Of a stretch of 64,000 nt of DNA, positions 1-9,843 are shown piece after piece. A program made the translations under genes and the position numbers. The stretch comes from Pseudomonas denitrificans (nom. rej.). GTDB taxonomy: Bacteria > Pseudomonadota > Gammaproteobacteria > Pseudomonadales > Pseudomonadaceae. Below the pieces are notes generated by a model, which was not told the origin of the DNA, did no database searches, and worked only from the letters and a program-made list of their open reading frames with translations. Where the stretch lies: NCBI RefSeq assembly GCF_008807415.1, contig NZ_CP043626.1, positions 248,001 to 312,000 on the forward strand. Direction: 5' to 3'. Numbering within the stretch: the first letter of the stretch is position 1; each line of letters opens with the position of its first letter.

Positions 1-2589
1 CGCCGACCGCCTGCAGCTGCAACTGCAGCGGATCAAGGACGTCGGCAAGGTCGAGCTGGTCGGCCTGCAGGACGAGAAAATCTGGATCGACCTGTCCAAC
101 ACCAAGCTTGCCACCCTCGGTCTGCCGCTGGCGGCCGTGCAGAAGGCGCTGGAAGAACAGAACGCGGTGACCGCCACCGGCTTCTTCGAGACCGCGACCG
201 ACCGCGTGCAGCTGCGCGTATCCGGGCGCTTCGATTCGGTGGAAGACATCCGCTCCTTCCCGATCCGTGTCGGCGACCGCACCTTCCGTATCGGCGACGT
301 GGCCGAGGTTCACCGTGGCTTCAACGACCCGCCCGCGCCGCGCATGCGCTTCATGGGTGAGGACGCCATCGGTATTGCCGTGGCAATGAAGGACGGTGGC
401 GACATCCTGGTGCTGGGCAAGAAGCTCGATGCTGAGTTCGAACGCCTGCAGCAGACGCTGCCGGCGGGCATGGAGCTGCGCAAGGTTTCCGACCAGCCGG
501 CGGCGGTGCGCGAAGGCGTGGGCGAGTTCGTTCGTGTGCTGGCCGAGGCACTGATCATCGTGCTGCTGGTGAGCTTCTTCTCCCTCGGCTTGCGCACCGG
601 CCTGGTGGTGGCGCTGTCGATTCCGCTGGTGCTGGCGATGACCTTCGCCTGCATGTACTACTTCGGCATCGGCCTGCACAAGATTTCCCTCGGCGCGCTG
701 GTGCTGGCGCTGGGCTTGCTGGTGGACGACGCGATCATCGCGGTGGAGATGATGGCGGTGAAGATGGAGCAGGGCTACGACCGGCTCAAGGCGGCGAGTT
801 ACGCCTGGACCAGTACGGCCTTCCCGATGCTCACCGGCACCCTGGTCACCGCAGCGGGCTTCCTGCCGATTGCCACCGCGCAATCGGGCACCGGCGAGTA
901 CACCCGCTCGCTGTTCCAGGTGGTGACCATCGCCCTGCTGGTGTCGTGGATCGCCGCCGTGGTCTTCGTGCCCTACCTGGGCGAGAAGCTGCTGCCCGAC
1001 CTCGCCAAGCGCCATGCGGAAAAGCACGGCGGCAGCGACAAAGGCCATGACCCGTATTCGACGCCTTTCTACCAGCGCTTCCGCCGCGTGGTGGAGTGGT
1101 GCGTGCGTTACCGCAAGACGGTGATCCTGCTCACCGTGGCCGCCTTCATCGGCTCGATCATGCTGTTCCGCCTGGTGCCGCAGCAGTTCTTCCCGCCGTC
1201 GGCGCGCCTGGAACTGCTGGTGGACCTGAAGCTGGCCGAGGGCGACTCGCTCACCGCCACCACCGAACAGGTCAACCGCCTGGAGAAGATGCTCGCCGAG
1301 CATCCCGGCATCGAAAACTACGTGGCCTATGTCGGCACCGGCTCGCCGCGCTTCTACCTGCCGCTGGACCAGCAGCTGCCGGCGGCGAGCTTTGCCCAGT
1401 TCGTGGTGCTGGCGAAGAGCCTGGAGTCCCGTGAAGAGATTCGGCAGTGGCTGATCAAGCACATGAACGAAGACTTTCCGACCCTGCGCACCCGTATCAG
1501 CCGCCTGGAGAACGGCCCGCCGGTGGGCTACCCGGTGCAGTTCCGCGTCTCCGGCGAGCACATTCCGGAAGTCCGCGAACTGGCGCGCAAGGTCGCCGAC
1601 AAGATGCGCGAGAACCCCACGTGGTGAACGTGCACCTGGACTGGGAGGAGCCGAGCAAGGCGATCTTCCTCGACATCGACCAGGAGCGCGCCCGCGCCCT
1701 GGGCGTCAGCACGGCGGATATCTCGCAGTTCCTGCAGAGCTCGCTGACCGGTTCCACCGTCAGCTACTACCGCGAGGACAACGAGTTGATCGAAATCCTC
1801 CTGCGCGGCGATGAGCGCGGCCGGCATGACCTGTCGCAGCTGCCCAGCCTGTCGATGCAGACCAGCAGCGGTCGCAGCGTGGCGCTGTCGCAGGTGGCGA
1901 CCCTGGAGTACGGCTTCGAGGAAGGCATCATCTGGCGGCGCAATCGCCTGCCCACGGTGACCATTCGCGCCGACATCTACGACGACTCGCTGCCGGCGAC
2001 CCTGGTGAAACAGATATCGCCGACCCTGGATTCGATTCGCGCCGAGCTGCCCGATGGCTACCTGCTGCAGGTAGGCGGCACCGTGGAGGATTCGGCCAAG
2101 GGCCAAGACTCGGTGAACGCCGGCGTACCGCTGTTCATCGTGGTGGTGCTCAGCCTGCTGATGATCCAGCTGCGCAGCTTCTCGCGGATGATCATGGTGT
2201 TCCTCACCGCGCCCCTGGGCCTGATCGGCGTGACCCTGTTCCTGCTGATCTTCCAGAAGCCCTTCGGCTTCGTCGCCATGCTCGGCACCATCGCATTGGC
2301 CGGGATGATCATGCGCAACTCGGTGATCCTCGTGGACCAGATCGAACAGGACCGCGCCCACGGAATGGATACCTGGCACGCCATCATCGAGGCCACGGTG
2401 CGGCGCTTCCGGCCCATCGTGCTGACCGCCCTGGCCGCCGTGCTGGCGATGATCCCGCTGTCGCGCAGCGTGTTCTTCGGGCCGATGGCGGTGGCGATCA
2501 TGGGCGGCCTGATCGTCGCCACGGCGCTGACCCTGCTGTTCCTGCCGGCGCTCTATGCGGCCTGGTTCCGCGTGAAGAAAGAGGCCTAG
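1..2589 (+). CDS. RND efflux permease (5' partial, one frameshift)
   Basis: Inner-membrane proton-driven drug exporter of the RND superfamily, working with a periplasmic adaptor and an outer-membrane channel. The reading frame enters from the window edge at base 2, so about 160 N-terminal residues are missing from the usual 1020-1040. Two sets of hydrophobic segments are visible, about 540-1000 and 2110-2570, with the periplasmic loop between them. The frame breaks at the C run 1615-1618: adding one C joins NPHVVNV to the rest and removes the TGA at 1625. The protein then reads cleanly to TAG at 2589. In P. aeruginosa, mexK lies close to plsB, and here plsB lies beyond the polysaccharide cluster, so a MexK-type pump is likely. 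That rests on remembered gene order, not on a sequence comparison. Confidence 0.85.
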
Positions 2590-2883
2590 CTTCAGTACCT
2601 CCCTGTAGGAGCGGTCCATGCCCGCGAATCGCGCGCATGGCGCGCTCCTACAGGTCGAACCCCGATGTAGGGCGAATAGCGCGCAGCGTTATCCGCCGTC
2701 CGACGCTCTGAGGCGAATAACCCGACAGACGCGAACCCTTCGACCTGTCACCCTCGCTGTCCTTTCCTGAGCACGATTCCCAAGCCCGGATCACTCCGTC
2801 AGGCTCGGGACATTCATTCGGGAACCGCCTGACTCATCAACGGCGTTGCGGTCCTACAAAGCCACTGCTTAGCGTTCTCTCCG
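2590..2883. other. Intergenic stretch with palindromic remnants
   Basis: No gene is supported here. Besides the REP, bases 2667-2699 resemble one half of the palindromic element seen complete at 3606-3638 (GTAGGGCG... and TTATCCGCC). The rest shows nothing recognisable. Confidence 0.6.
2603..2653. repeat. REP-type palindrome
   Basis: Imperfect palindrome with outer arms CTGTAGGAGCG and CGCTCCTACAG around a GC-rich centre carrying CGCGCATGGCG. Related copies lie at 33880-33927 and 39541-39590. This is the common Pseudomonas REP type, found between genes. It sits 14 bases after the RND gene. Confidence 0.8.
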
Positions 2884-3068
2884 CCACGGAACAGCCGTGG
2901 TCAGGTGTGGAAACCTGTGTTGGTTAAGTCAATGCCGTAGCAGAGTTGTCCCGGTGCTTTTCCAGGCCGGGCCAGCTCTGGCTGTCTATGGCGGACCGTG
3001 CGAGGCGGGCTTCGGCCCGGCCGGTCTATGGCTTAACCACCCGGTTTTCCACCCTTGCACGGTCCGCC
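2884..3068 (+). ncRNA. Strongly folding leader before a BRO-N gene; possible C4-like antisense RNA
   Basis: Several stems can be read directly: CCACGG/CCGTGG (2884-2889/2895-2900), CAGGT/ACCTG (2902-2906/2913-2917), CAGAG...CTCTG enclosing CCCGG/CCGGG (2941-2980), a TTCG-loop hairpin CGGGC/GCCCG (3006-3019), and a perfect 12-base inverted repeat at 2990-3001/3057-3068. In addition, 2906-2928 is largely complementary to 3032-3052 (TGGTTAAG with CTTAACCA, GTGGAAACC with GGTTTTCCAC). Phage P1/P7 C4 RNA, which silences an antirepressor gene downstream on the same transcript, uses just such short complementary blocks. A C4 identity is inferred from this arrangement and from the antirepressor-like gene that follows; I could not compare it with a covariance model. 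Confidence 0.4.
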
Positions 3069-3129
3069 TCCCTTTCCGGGATGGCGGCTTTCCAGCTGTA
3101 GCCAACCGAGCTGTACAGGGAGAGACCGC

Positions 3130-3594
3130 ATGAACCCTTCGACGATGTTCCCAGCCGACAACGGCCTGAGCTTCCACACCTTCCAGCGCTACGATCGCCC
3201 GTTGCGCGGTCTGATGATTGATCGGCAGGCCTGGTTCTCCGCCCGCGACCTCGCGCGCCTGACCAATACCCACTTCGCCGCCCGCGTACCGCGCAAGCTC
3301 GACGCCGACCAGTACCGCTGGGTACGGCTCGAAGGCGGGAGAGAGGACGAGCTACTGGTCAGCGAAAGCGGCCTCTACACCCTGCTGCTGGTGTACTTCT
3401 ACCACCCGGAAAACCGCAGCCTGCGCCAGTGGCTGAGCAACGAAGTCGTGCCGGCCCTGCGTGACGCGCAGTTGCCACCGGGGTTCGTCCCCCGCCACGC
3501 CGTGCGCGAGGTGCAGGGTTACCCGCTGGCGGTACTGGAGTGGCAAGGCGGCGTCTGGCTGCGCTTCGGCGATGCCGCCCGCCTGCTGGGCTGA
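3130..3594 (+). CDS. BRO-N domain protein (phage antirepressor-like)
   Basis: Small cytoplasmic protein of 154 residues. Its fold region, about residues 20-115, resembles the BRO-N/antirepressor N-terminal domain: a FSARDLARL segment, then a YRWVRL strand, SESGLYTLLL, and a helix with LRQWLSNEVVPALR. This domain is found in phage antirepressors and often binds DNA. The C-terminal domain that phage antirepressors usually carry is absent, and the chain ends soon after a short FGDAARLLG tail. ATG 3130 follows a CAGGGAGAGA ribosome-binding site, which favours it over an upstream in-frame start at 3055 lying inside the structured leader. It stands alone between palindromic elements. Its function is unknown; it may be a domesticated phage gene. 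Confidence 0.7.
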   Translation: MNPSTMFPADNGLSFHTFQRYDRPLRGLMIDRQAWFSARDLARLTNTHFAARVPRKLDADQYRWVRLEGGREDELLVSESGLYTLLLVYFYHPENRSLRQWLSNEVVPALRDAQLPPGFVPRHAVREVQGYPLAVLEWQGGVWLRFGDAARLLG

Positions 3595-3605
3595 GAGACG
3601 GACGC

Positions 3606-3638
3606 AGGGCGGATAACCCGTTCCGGGTTATGCGCCCT
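3606..3638. repeat. Palindromic intergenic element
   Basis: Fifteen-base arms AGGGCGGATAACCCG and CGGGTTATGCGCCCT with one mismatch and a three-base loop. It may act as a terminator for the BRO-N gene. A partial relative is at 2667-2699. Confidence 0.7.
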
Positions 3639-3657
3639 ACGGAAAGGGGAACTCTTC

Positions 3658-3700
3658 GTAGGATGGTGTGGAGCGAAGCGATACCCATCGCTTACGACCC
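3658..3700. repeat. Half copy of a GTAGGATGG...GATACCCATC repeat
   Basis: GTAGGATGG, GGAGCGAAGCGATACCCATCG and CTTACGA match one arm of the larger palindrome at 30075-30158, showing a dispersed intergenic repeat family different from the REPs. Confidence 0.65.
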
Positions 3701-3738
3701 GGCGCGCTGTTACAGGGGAGAGATAAGCAGGCACGAAA

Positions 3739-3760
3739 AAGCCCGGCAGTTGCCGGGCTT
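3739..3760 (-). terminator. Rho-independent terminator of the DUF4197 gene
   Basis: Stem AAGCCCGGCA / TGCCGGGCTT with a two-base loop. Read on the minus strand it is followed by a T run, just after the stop at 3785. Confidence 0.85.
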
Positions 3761-3784
3761 TCCCTTGTCTCGTTCGGATCGAAG

Positions 3785-4462
3785 TCAGAGCACCCCGAAC
3801 ACCTTCTTCGCCAGCCCGGTGGCCGCTGCAGTCGGGTTCTGGCGGATGGTTTTTTCCTGTTCGGCGATGAGCTTGAACAGGCCGTCCAGCGCTTCCTCGG
3901 TCACGTAGTTCTCGATGTTCGCGTTCTTCGCATCGACCACGCCGAAGGCGGCGGCCTGGCTGGCGAAGGCGTTGTACTGCTTGGCCACGCCAACCTGGTC
4001 GGTGGCCTGCTTGATGATCGGCAGGAACTTGGCGCGCAGTTGATCGCGGCTGCTGCGGTTCAGGTAGTCGGTGGCGGAGTGGTCGCCGCCCTGGAGGATG
4101 CCCTTGGCGTCGGTCACGCTCATCTTCTTCACCGCATCGACCAGCAGCGCCTGTGCTTGCGGCATGGCGGCCTCGGCTGCCTTGTTCATGCTCGCCTCGA
4201 GCTGGTCGACCTGGGCACCCATGCCGAACTGCTTCATGGTCTTGGCGGCCTTGCCCAGCTTGCCGGGCAGCTCGATGCGCACGGCGGGGTCATTGCTGAA
4301 ACCGCCGGGCTGGCTGAGCTGCTTCACGGCTACCTGTGCACCCTGGGTCAGCGCATCCTTCAGGCCGCCGGTGGCGTCGCTCTGGCTGAGGTCGGAGAGG
4401 GACAGGGCGAAGGCATTGACGGACAGCAGGGCGCCGGCCAGCAGAACGGGGAATCGCAGCAT
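3785..4462 (-). CDS. DUF4197 family exported protein
   Basis: A 225-residue protein with a signal peptide (cleavage near residues 18-20, after NAFA) and an alanine-rich mature part. Segments such as GGLKDALTQGAQ near the N-terminus and YVTEEALDGLF near the C-terminus are typical of the DUF4197 family, widespread in Proteobacteria and of unknown function. It is probably periplasmic. It is transcribed as a single gene, ending at a strong terminator. The YbaY-like lipoprotein gene lies about 110 bases upstream in the same direction, so co-transcription is possible. Confidence 0.8.
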   Translation of the reverse strand: MLRFPVLLAGALLSVNAFALSLSDLSQSDATGGLKDALTQGAQVAVKQLSQPGGFSNDPAVRIELPGKLGKAAKTMKQFGMGAQVDQLEASMNKAAEAAMPQAQALLVDAVKKMSVTDAKGILQGGDHSATDYLNRSSRDQLRAKFLPIIKQATDQVGVAKQYNAFASQAAAFGVVDAKNANIENYVTEEALDGLFKLIAEQEKTIRQNPTAAATGLAKKVFGVL

Positions 4463-4570
4463 CGGTACTTCCTTGGCGAAACCCGGCGGTTTGCGAACCG
4501 CCGAGGTGGAGAATGGAGGGGGGAGATTAACGGAGGATGGCCGCCGGGGAAAACCCGGCGGCGCGGTGAA

Positions 4571-4972
4571 TCAGCGCACAGGGTCGACGCGGACGCGCAG
4601 CGGCTGCGGATCGCTGCCATCGAGTTTCACGCTGTGGCGCTCGGTGGTGATGAACAGCAGGCGGCCGCTGTCCTCGATACGCGCGCTGACGGCGTAGGTG
4701 TGGCCCGGTTTGACCTGGTTGCGGTCGTAATCCAGATGGAACGCCAGCGGCACCTGACGCCCGGGCTCCAGTTGCTGCTGGGCCAGATCGACCGCCGGGG
4801 CATCGGCCAGCGATACGTCCTGCAGGCTGACGGTGACCTGGGCGGTCGGCGGCAGGGCGATGCGTTGCAGGTAGACGACTTCGCCATCCAGCGACGCCTT
4901 GTCGCCGGAGAAGTTGGAACTACAGGCGGTGAGCAGGCCGGTCATCAGCAGCAGGGGAAGGGTTTTCTTCAT
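4571..4972 (-). CDS. YbaY/YscW-type lipoprotein
   Basis: A 133-residue lipoprotein. MKK plus a hydrophobic stretch leads to the lipobox LLTAC with Cys17, followed by SS, which suggests outer-membrane sorting. The mature region (DGEVVYLQRIALPPTAQVTVSLQDVS, then FHLDYD and YAVSARIED) matches the YbaY-type (type III secretion pilotin-like) beta-sandwich fold seen in many Gram-negative lipoproteins; its role is unknown. ATG 4972 is chosen because AGGAG lies eight bases before it and the signal peptide starts there; a longer in-frame start at 5041 would spoil the signal. Confidence 0.8.
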   Translation of the reverse strand: MKKTLPLLLMTGLLTACSSNFSGDKASLDGEVVYLQRIALPPTAQVTVSLQDVSLADAPAVDLAQQQLEPGRQVPLAFHLDYDRNQVKPGHTYAVSARIEDSGRLLFITTERHSVKLDGSDPQPLRVRVDPVR

Positions 4973-5053
4973 GGAGCTCTCCTTTGAACCAAGGGGCGTC
5001 AGACCATTGTGGGGGACTTTGGTTTCCGCGCCATGATCCAAGTGAGCGTCGAG

Positions 5054-7139
5054 TTATTTCACGATACGTCCGAAGAGGTTCTGGAACATCGTCTGGTCGC
5101 GCCCGTCCGTGAGGTCATACAACGAGTAGTAGTGGTTGAGCCTTGCGCCGCCATCGCGGGTCAGCGGGTCCCAGGAGAGATTGGCGCGGCGCATGGTGGA
5201 GCTGCTCATCAGCTCATCGAAGGGGATCGATACGTACATGCCCTTGTCGAAGCTGCCTTCGCCGTATTCGTCTTTGCTGGCGGTGGTCAGCGTCACCCAG
5301 GCGCCGAAGCGGACGCCGTTGCGGAACTGCCGTGAAAGGTCCAGGGTGCCACCCCAGTCCCGTGCGAGATAGCGGCCGGCGCTTGCGGTGGCGAGGATGT
5401 CTTCGAAGCCGGTCTGCCAGTAGAGGGTGACGAAGCCGGTCGCCGTCTGGTAGTCACGCAAGCCCAAGTGCTGGTCGAAATCGCGCTGGCGCACCAGGTC
5501 AAGGTTGGCGCCCAGCGCCCAGTCCTGATTCATTGGGCGGTACAGCAATTCGCCGCCAGCGCCGGCGTACATGCTTTCCAGGTAGCCGCCGTAGACCATG
5601 CCGTAGAGGTCCTGGTCCAGCCGTGCGGTCTTGTTCAGCTGGAAGGTCGGCAGGGTGACGTTGGAGGTCGTCATGTACTGACGGATGTCCGTGCGCACTC
5701 GCGGCAGCCCGCTGGGGCGTCGTACTTGAAGTCGTCGTAGTTGTTGATCAGGTTGACGCTGAGCAGGCCGTTCGCCCACAGGCTCGGCGTGAAGCGGTAT
5801 TCGCTGTCGAGATCGGCGGTGAATTGGTAGAGGAGGAAGTTGTCCGGCCCGCCGATGCTCTGGTTGTAGCCCAGCCCGACGTTGTAGCTGAACGGGTCGG
5901 GTTGCTGTGCGTAGAGCAGCTCTTCCTGCTGCGGCAGCGGTACGTTCTGTTCGGTGCTGCGGCGCAGGTCTTCCAGCGGGCGTTCCTGGTTGGCCACGTC
6001 ACGGAATACTTTGCGCGGTACGCTGGTTTCGACCATGGGTTGGCCATAGCGGGTATCGACGACGGTGAACCACTGGACATCGTCATCGGCGCTGTTGTCG
6101 AGGATGCGCGCGGCACGGCCGACGGCTTCGGGCGGGTAGAGGTAGCGGGTCTGCTCGCCATAGACCACCACTTCGCTGTTCTTGCGGGTGATGCGTTCGA
6201 CCTTGTAGCCGGCATTTTCCTCAACGCGGCGGGAGACGTCTGCCCAATCCGCCGAGCTGGTACCGGGCTCGGACGTGCGCTCCACCAGGGGTTCGGGGGC
6301 CGGGTCGCTGACCTTGGCCGGTGCCGTGCGCGTGGCGAAGTTGGTGTGCAAGGTGATGCCGAACATTGCCGTGTTGCCGCGCTCGAAGGCGGCAGTCAGG
6401 TCGATCGCGTCGTTGGCCTTGAAAACCATGCCGATGTTGAAGGGCGAACTCTGCCTCTGGTTGTTGTTCAGCGGTTCGTGCTGGTAGTCGTTGCCGTCGT
6501 ATTCCAGCTTGAGCGAGAGCGGCTCCCAGGGGGTTTGCCAGTTGAGGCCGCCGAAGGGGGAGGGGCGGCGCGGAAGTAGCTATTGGAGCTCAGCTCTCCG
6601 GTGCCCTCGGAAGTAGGCCGCGTGTTGAATCTGTCATCGATCCACCCCAGCGGGTTATCCAGTTCGCCACGGTTGCCGATGTAACCCCAGGCCAGCCCAA
6701 GACTGAAATCCAGATCACCCACACGCTTGTTCCCCACGAGATACTCGCTGGAGAACAATCCAGTGCCGCCAACGTCGCGCCCGCCCAAGGCGATTTCCGG
6801 TACCCAGCGACTTTCCTGCAGGAGACGGAATTTGACGTCGAAGGCCTTGTCCTTGTAGCTCTGGTCGCCACTCAGATCATCGGGCCCGTACTTGCGGTTG
6901 CTGATGGACGTGTAACGGAACGTGCCCTCCATCCAGTCGAACGGCTGCAACGAGAAGCTGTAGCGTGAGTAGGGATCGGTGCGGTTGGCGTTGATGCTGA
7001 TTTCCCCGGCCGGCGCCATGCGCGCAGTGGGGGTTTGCAGCAGGCCGACGCCGCCGAAATCATTCTGGGTATAGCGGGGTTCGGCGCTCGCCAGGCTGGC
7101 AACGACCAGCAGGGGGTAAAGACCGTAGCGAAGGTTCAT
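5054..7139 (-). CDS. yjbH: YjbH-family outer-membrane polysaccharide protein (two frameshifts)
   Basis: Predicted outer-membrane beta-barrel protein that takes part in exopolysaccharide export with YjbF and YjbG (GfcD equivalent). A signal peptide runs from ATG 7139 to about ASAEP. The mature start, with GGVGLLQTPTARM and GEISINANRT, is characteristic of the family. The frame is broken twice: at the G/C run 6556-6565 and at the G run 5714-5717. Restoring one base at each gives one continuous protein of about 695 residues, the usual family length, with LNWQTPWEP and KYDAPSGLPRVR across the joins. Both breaks are probably sequencing errors. The start overlaps the corrected yjbG stop (ATGA), consistent with translational coupling. 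Last gene of the polysaccharide operon. Confidence 0.85.
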
Positions 7140-7908
7140 GGTGCGTCCGCCGGCAAGGGCTGGGTGGCGAGAAATTCGGCCAGCTCGCGGTTCAGGTCCG
7201 GGCGATGGCATTGATATCGCTGGCGTTCAGTGGAACCAGCAACACGGCACCGGGAGCCGGCGGAACCGCTTCTTCACGGTTCCACAGGGCAATGCCCAGG
7301 CGCGTCACCTGGCCGTCGGGCTGGATCAGTTAGAGGTAGTCCGGGTCTGCGTCGGCCAATGCGGGGCACTGTTGTGCGTAGCGATAGGCCTGCTGCAACG
7401 GAACGAATGGGAGTGCGCAGTCCTGCGATACCGCGCCGACGATGCGAAGGTAGTCCGGGCGGGGCGGAAAGATCAGGCGGTCGCCGCCCAGCAGTTTCGG
7501 CGAGTGTGCTGCGTTCAACTCCACGGCGAGCGGGTCAAGCGGGTAGATCTTTCGACCGGTCACCGGAAGTGCGCTTACCTGCTCGTTCAACTGCCGCGCG
7601 GCGTTCGCCAGGCTGGGGTTGTCCTGCAGTCGGGCCAGACGTTGCAACTGGATCAGATCGAACAGGATGCCGGCCTTCAGCCGCTGTTGTTCCTGCTTCA
7701 GGCTTTGCCGTTGCCAGGATGCACCGAGCCAGTAACCGAGAGGGTCCACCTGCAACTGCCCGAGCAACTGCCCCAGGCGCAGGCCTTCGGCGATCTGCTT
7801 TTCCCCGGGGGAGGGCAGGGAGCCCAGTACTTCGATACGGGAAGCGGCGAGGAGCGTGGTGCTGGCCAGGAAGCAGGCGGCCAGGCAGCAGAGTCGAGCG
7901 AACTTCAT
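7136..7908 (-). pseudogene. yjbG: YjbG/GfcC-type polysaccharide protein, interrupted by a stop and a frameshift
   Basis: Periplasmic protein of the GfcC/YjbG capsule-export family. A signal peptide (MKFARLCCLAACFLAS...) is followed by RIEVLGSLPSPGEKQI and family-like helices. The frame ends at TAA 7330-7332 after DPDYL, giving 192 residues, yet it continues in frame as LIQPDGQVTRLGIALWNREE, the expected C-terminal domain. A missing base near 7198-7199 then shifts the last 20 codons; correcting it ends the gene at TGA 7136, overlapping the yjbH start. Full length would be about 257 residues. The frameshift fits the error pattern of this sequence, but the TAA needs a substitution (for example from TAC), so real inactivation is possible. 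Confidence 0.75.
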
Positions 7909-8561
7909 GGTTGCCCCCGGAGTGGGCGCAGTTGGGTAATGGTGACGTTCAACCCCGGTGCGACCTGCTGCTGGCTCTGCAGGATGAAACCGTCCTTGGG
8001 ATCGACCCAGTAGCGATTGGTCGACGACATTCCGTCGATGGGCGCACTCAACTGCTCGTCGATGCGCAGGAGAGCCAGGTCTTGATCGAGAACACGTATG
8101 GTCTCGGTGCCGCCGTGGGAGAGATTGCCGTTGACGAGGACGCCCAGCTGATAATCAGGTCCGAGATCGACGCTGCGTTGGCTCTGCTGGCCGTCGGTGA
8201 TCTGGTGCAACCCCCGGTGGAAGGGCGAATCAGCGCTGAGCCTTGTGCTCAACAGGTCATTCGGGAAGCCCAGGGTGCGCACCACGACGCCATCCTGCAG
8301 CAGCAGAAATTGGCCTGAAGAAGTGCGCCAGTACTGCAGGTCGCCCTGGTTGCGTACCAGGGCCATCACCGCCGAGCCGTACTCGGTGGTGACCTGAATC
8401 TGGTAATAGGGCAGGGCTTCGACCTGAGCGCGGGTCAGCTCCAGCGGCGCTGGGCGGCTGAGGCTGGCGCCGAGGGTGTTCAGGGAGCCTTGCATCAGGG
8501 GATTGCAGGCGCACAGCGAGGCGGCCAGAGAGGCCAGCAGCGGCAAGCGAAGGGCGTTCAT
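7905..8561 (-). CDS. yjbF: YjbF/GfcB-type lipoprotein
   Basis: A 218-residue lipoprotein of the YjbF/GfcB polysaccharide-export family. The signal peptide ends in SLCAC with acylated Cys19. Features matching the family are LTRAQVEALPYYQI near the N-terminus, LVRNQGDLQYWRT, a FPNDLLSTRL turn and NRYWVDPKDGFILQSQQ near the C-terminus. It lies nine bases after wza and overlaps yjbG by four bases, so it is in one operon with them. No E. coli YjbE-like small gene is seen; the Wza-type exporter occupies that position. Confidence 0.85.
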   Translation of the reverse strand: MNALRLPLLASLAASLCACNPLMQGSLNTLGASLSRPAPLELTRAQVEALPYYQIQVTTEYGSAVMALVRNQGDLQYWRTSSGQFLLLQDGVVVRTLGFPNDLLSTRLSADSPFHRGLHQITDGQQSQRSVDLGPDYQLGVLVNGNLSHGGTETIRVLDQDLALLRIDEQLSAPIDGMSSTNRYWVDPKDGFILQSQQQVAPGLNVTITQLRPLRGQP

Positions 8562-8570
8562 GGCTAGGGG

Positions 8571-9677
8571 TCAGTTGTTGTTGAGGTTGCGCTGCACGGT
8601 CGAACCGGTGCCCAGGATGCCGGCGGACGGCACCAACTGGCTGATCAGGCGGTTCCAGCGCGTCACGCCGGCCGGGCCAACGTAGACCACGTCCTGCGGC
8701 TGCAGCTGGAACTGCTGGGCCAGGATGAACGCGGTGGGCGAGTTGGCGTCGAGCTGGAAGACCGTGGCGCGTTCCTGTTCGAGGTTCTCGACCCCGCGGA
8801 TGACATAAACCGCCTTGCCGCTGGCCGTGGTCTGGTTCAAGCCGCCGACACTGCCCAGCGCATCGGCCAGGTTCATGTCGCGAGTCTTGAAGGTCAGAGC
8901 GCGCGGGGCGTTGACCTCGCCCATCAGGTAGACCTTCTTGCGGTCGTTGTAGGGCAGGTAAATGCGATCGCCGTCCTTCAGATAAAGGCCGTACAGGTCG
9001 GAGCCCTGCGCTGTATTCAGGGCATCCAGGTTCAAGGGGTAGACCTGGTTGTCGCGCTGTAGGGTCAGGCCGGAGAGGTCGGCATTGACGGTGTCGAGCT
9101 GGGCGGCACCGATGGCTTCCATCAGGGTCAGCGGCGTCGTGGTGATCGCTTGTGGCCCGGCCTTGATGAAGGCGCCATTGAGCAGCACGCGCTGGCTGGC
9201 GAAGCGCAGGATGGCGATATCGACCTGCGGCTCTTCCACATAGGCCGAGAGCGCCAGGCTGATGGTCTTGCGGACGTCTTCGATGGTGTGACCGGCGACC
9301 TGCAAGGTGCCAATGTAGGGGTAGAACAGCGTGCCGTCGGGCCGGACCAGTCGCCCGTTGGCGTCGGTCTGTTGTTGCTGGCCAGCCGGAGAGGTGAGCT
9401 CGGGGTGGTCCCACACGGTGATGTAAAGCAGGTCACCGGCGCCGATCTGATAGCTCTCGGGGTGGAAGCTGGTCAGCTCCGTCGGGATCGACTCCGTTCT
9501 TTGCGTCGCGGCTTCGACCGTGAGCAGTTTGGGAGTGATCTGCACCAGTTGGACGCGGCTGGATTCAGCCGAATCTTCCTGCGTCAGTCGCCCGGTATCC
9601 AGGTACTGGCCGGGGGAGAACATGCAGCCTTGCAAGGCGAGGGCGGTAAGGATAGCGACGGACAATGGACGAATCAT
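8571..9677 (-). CDS. wza: Wza-type outer-membrane polysaccharide export lipoprotein
   Basis: A 368-residue OPX-family lipoprotein that forms the outer-membrane channel for capsule or exopolysaccharide. Lipobox ALQGC, Cys18. The polysaccharide export domain (YQIGAGDLLYITVWDHPELT, with DGTLFYPYIGTLQVAG) is at about residues 76-165. Two SLBB-type domains follow (VLLNGAFIKAGPQ and VYLMGEVNAPRALTF), then a C-terminal region with LQPQDVVYVGP. The length matches E. coli Wza (379). It works with the Wzc kinase at 18751-20994. About 166 bases separate it from the upstream glycosyl-phosphate transferase gene, enough for an extra promoter, but I see no clear one. Confidence 0.9.
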   Translation of the reverse strand: MIRPLSVAILTALALQGCMFSPGQYLDTGRLTQEDSAESSRVQLVQITPKLLTVEAATQRTESIPTELTSFHPESYQIGAGDLLYITVWDHPELTSPAGQQQQTDANGRLVRPDGTLFYPYIGTLQVAGHTIEDVRKTISLALSAYVEEPQVDIAILRFASQRVLLNGAFIKAGPQAITTTPLTLMEAIGAAQLDTVNADLSGLTLQRDNQVYPLNLDALNTAQGSDLYGLYLKDGDRIYLPYNDRKKVYLMGEVNAPRALTFKTRDMNLADALGSVGGLNQTTASGKAVYVIRGVENLEQERATVFQLDANSPTAFILAQQFQLQPQDVVYVGPAGVTRWNRLISQLVPSAGILGTGSTVQRNLNNN

Positions 9678-9843
9678 GACGAAGCCAGGATAGGAAATGG
9701 AATGGACAGTGAGGCTTCCTCAGCGGCGTTTGGCAGCGGGAGCCTGGGAGGTGGCGCAGGTTAGCAACCGACTTGGAAGGTGGCTGTCAGAAAAGAGAGA
9801 CGCTGGTGAAGGGGATATCTGGTTAAGGCGTGCTGGTGGCGGT
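9678..9843. other. Spacer between wcaJ-like gene and wza
   Basis: 166 bases without a supported gene, on the route of minus-strand transcription. No convincing terminator or ops element is visible. Confidence 0.5.

Noticed and set aside
2884..3068. Possible attachment site or integron-type recombination site
   Set aside because: Repeats here are nested stems, not the core-and-arm pattern of attachment sites, and no integrase or tRNA gene is near.
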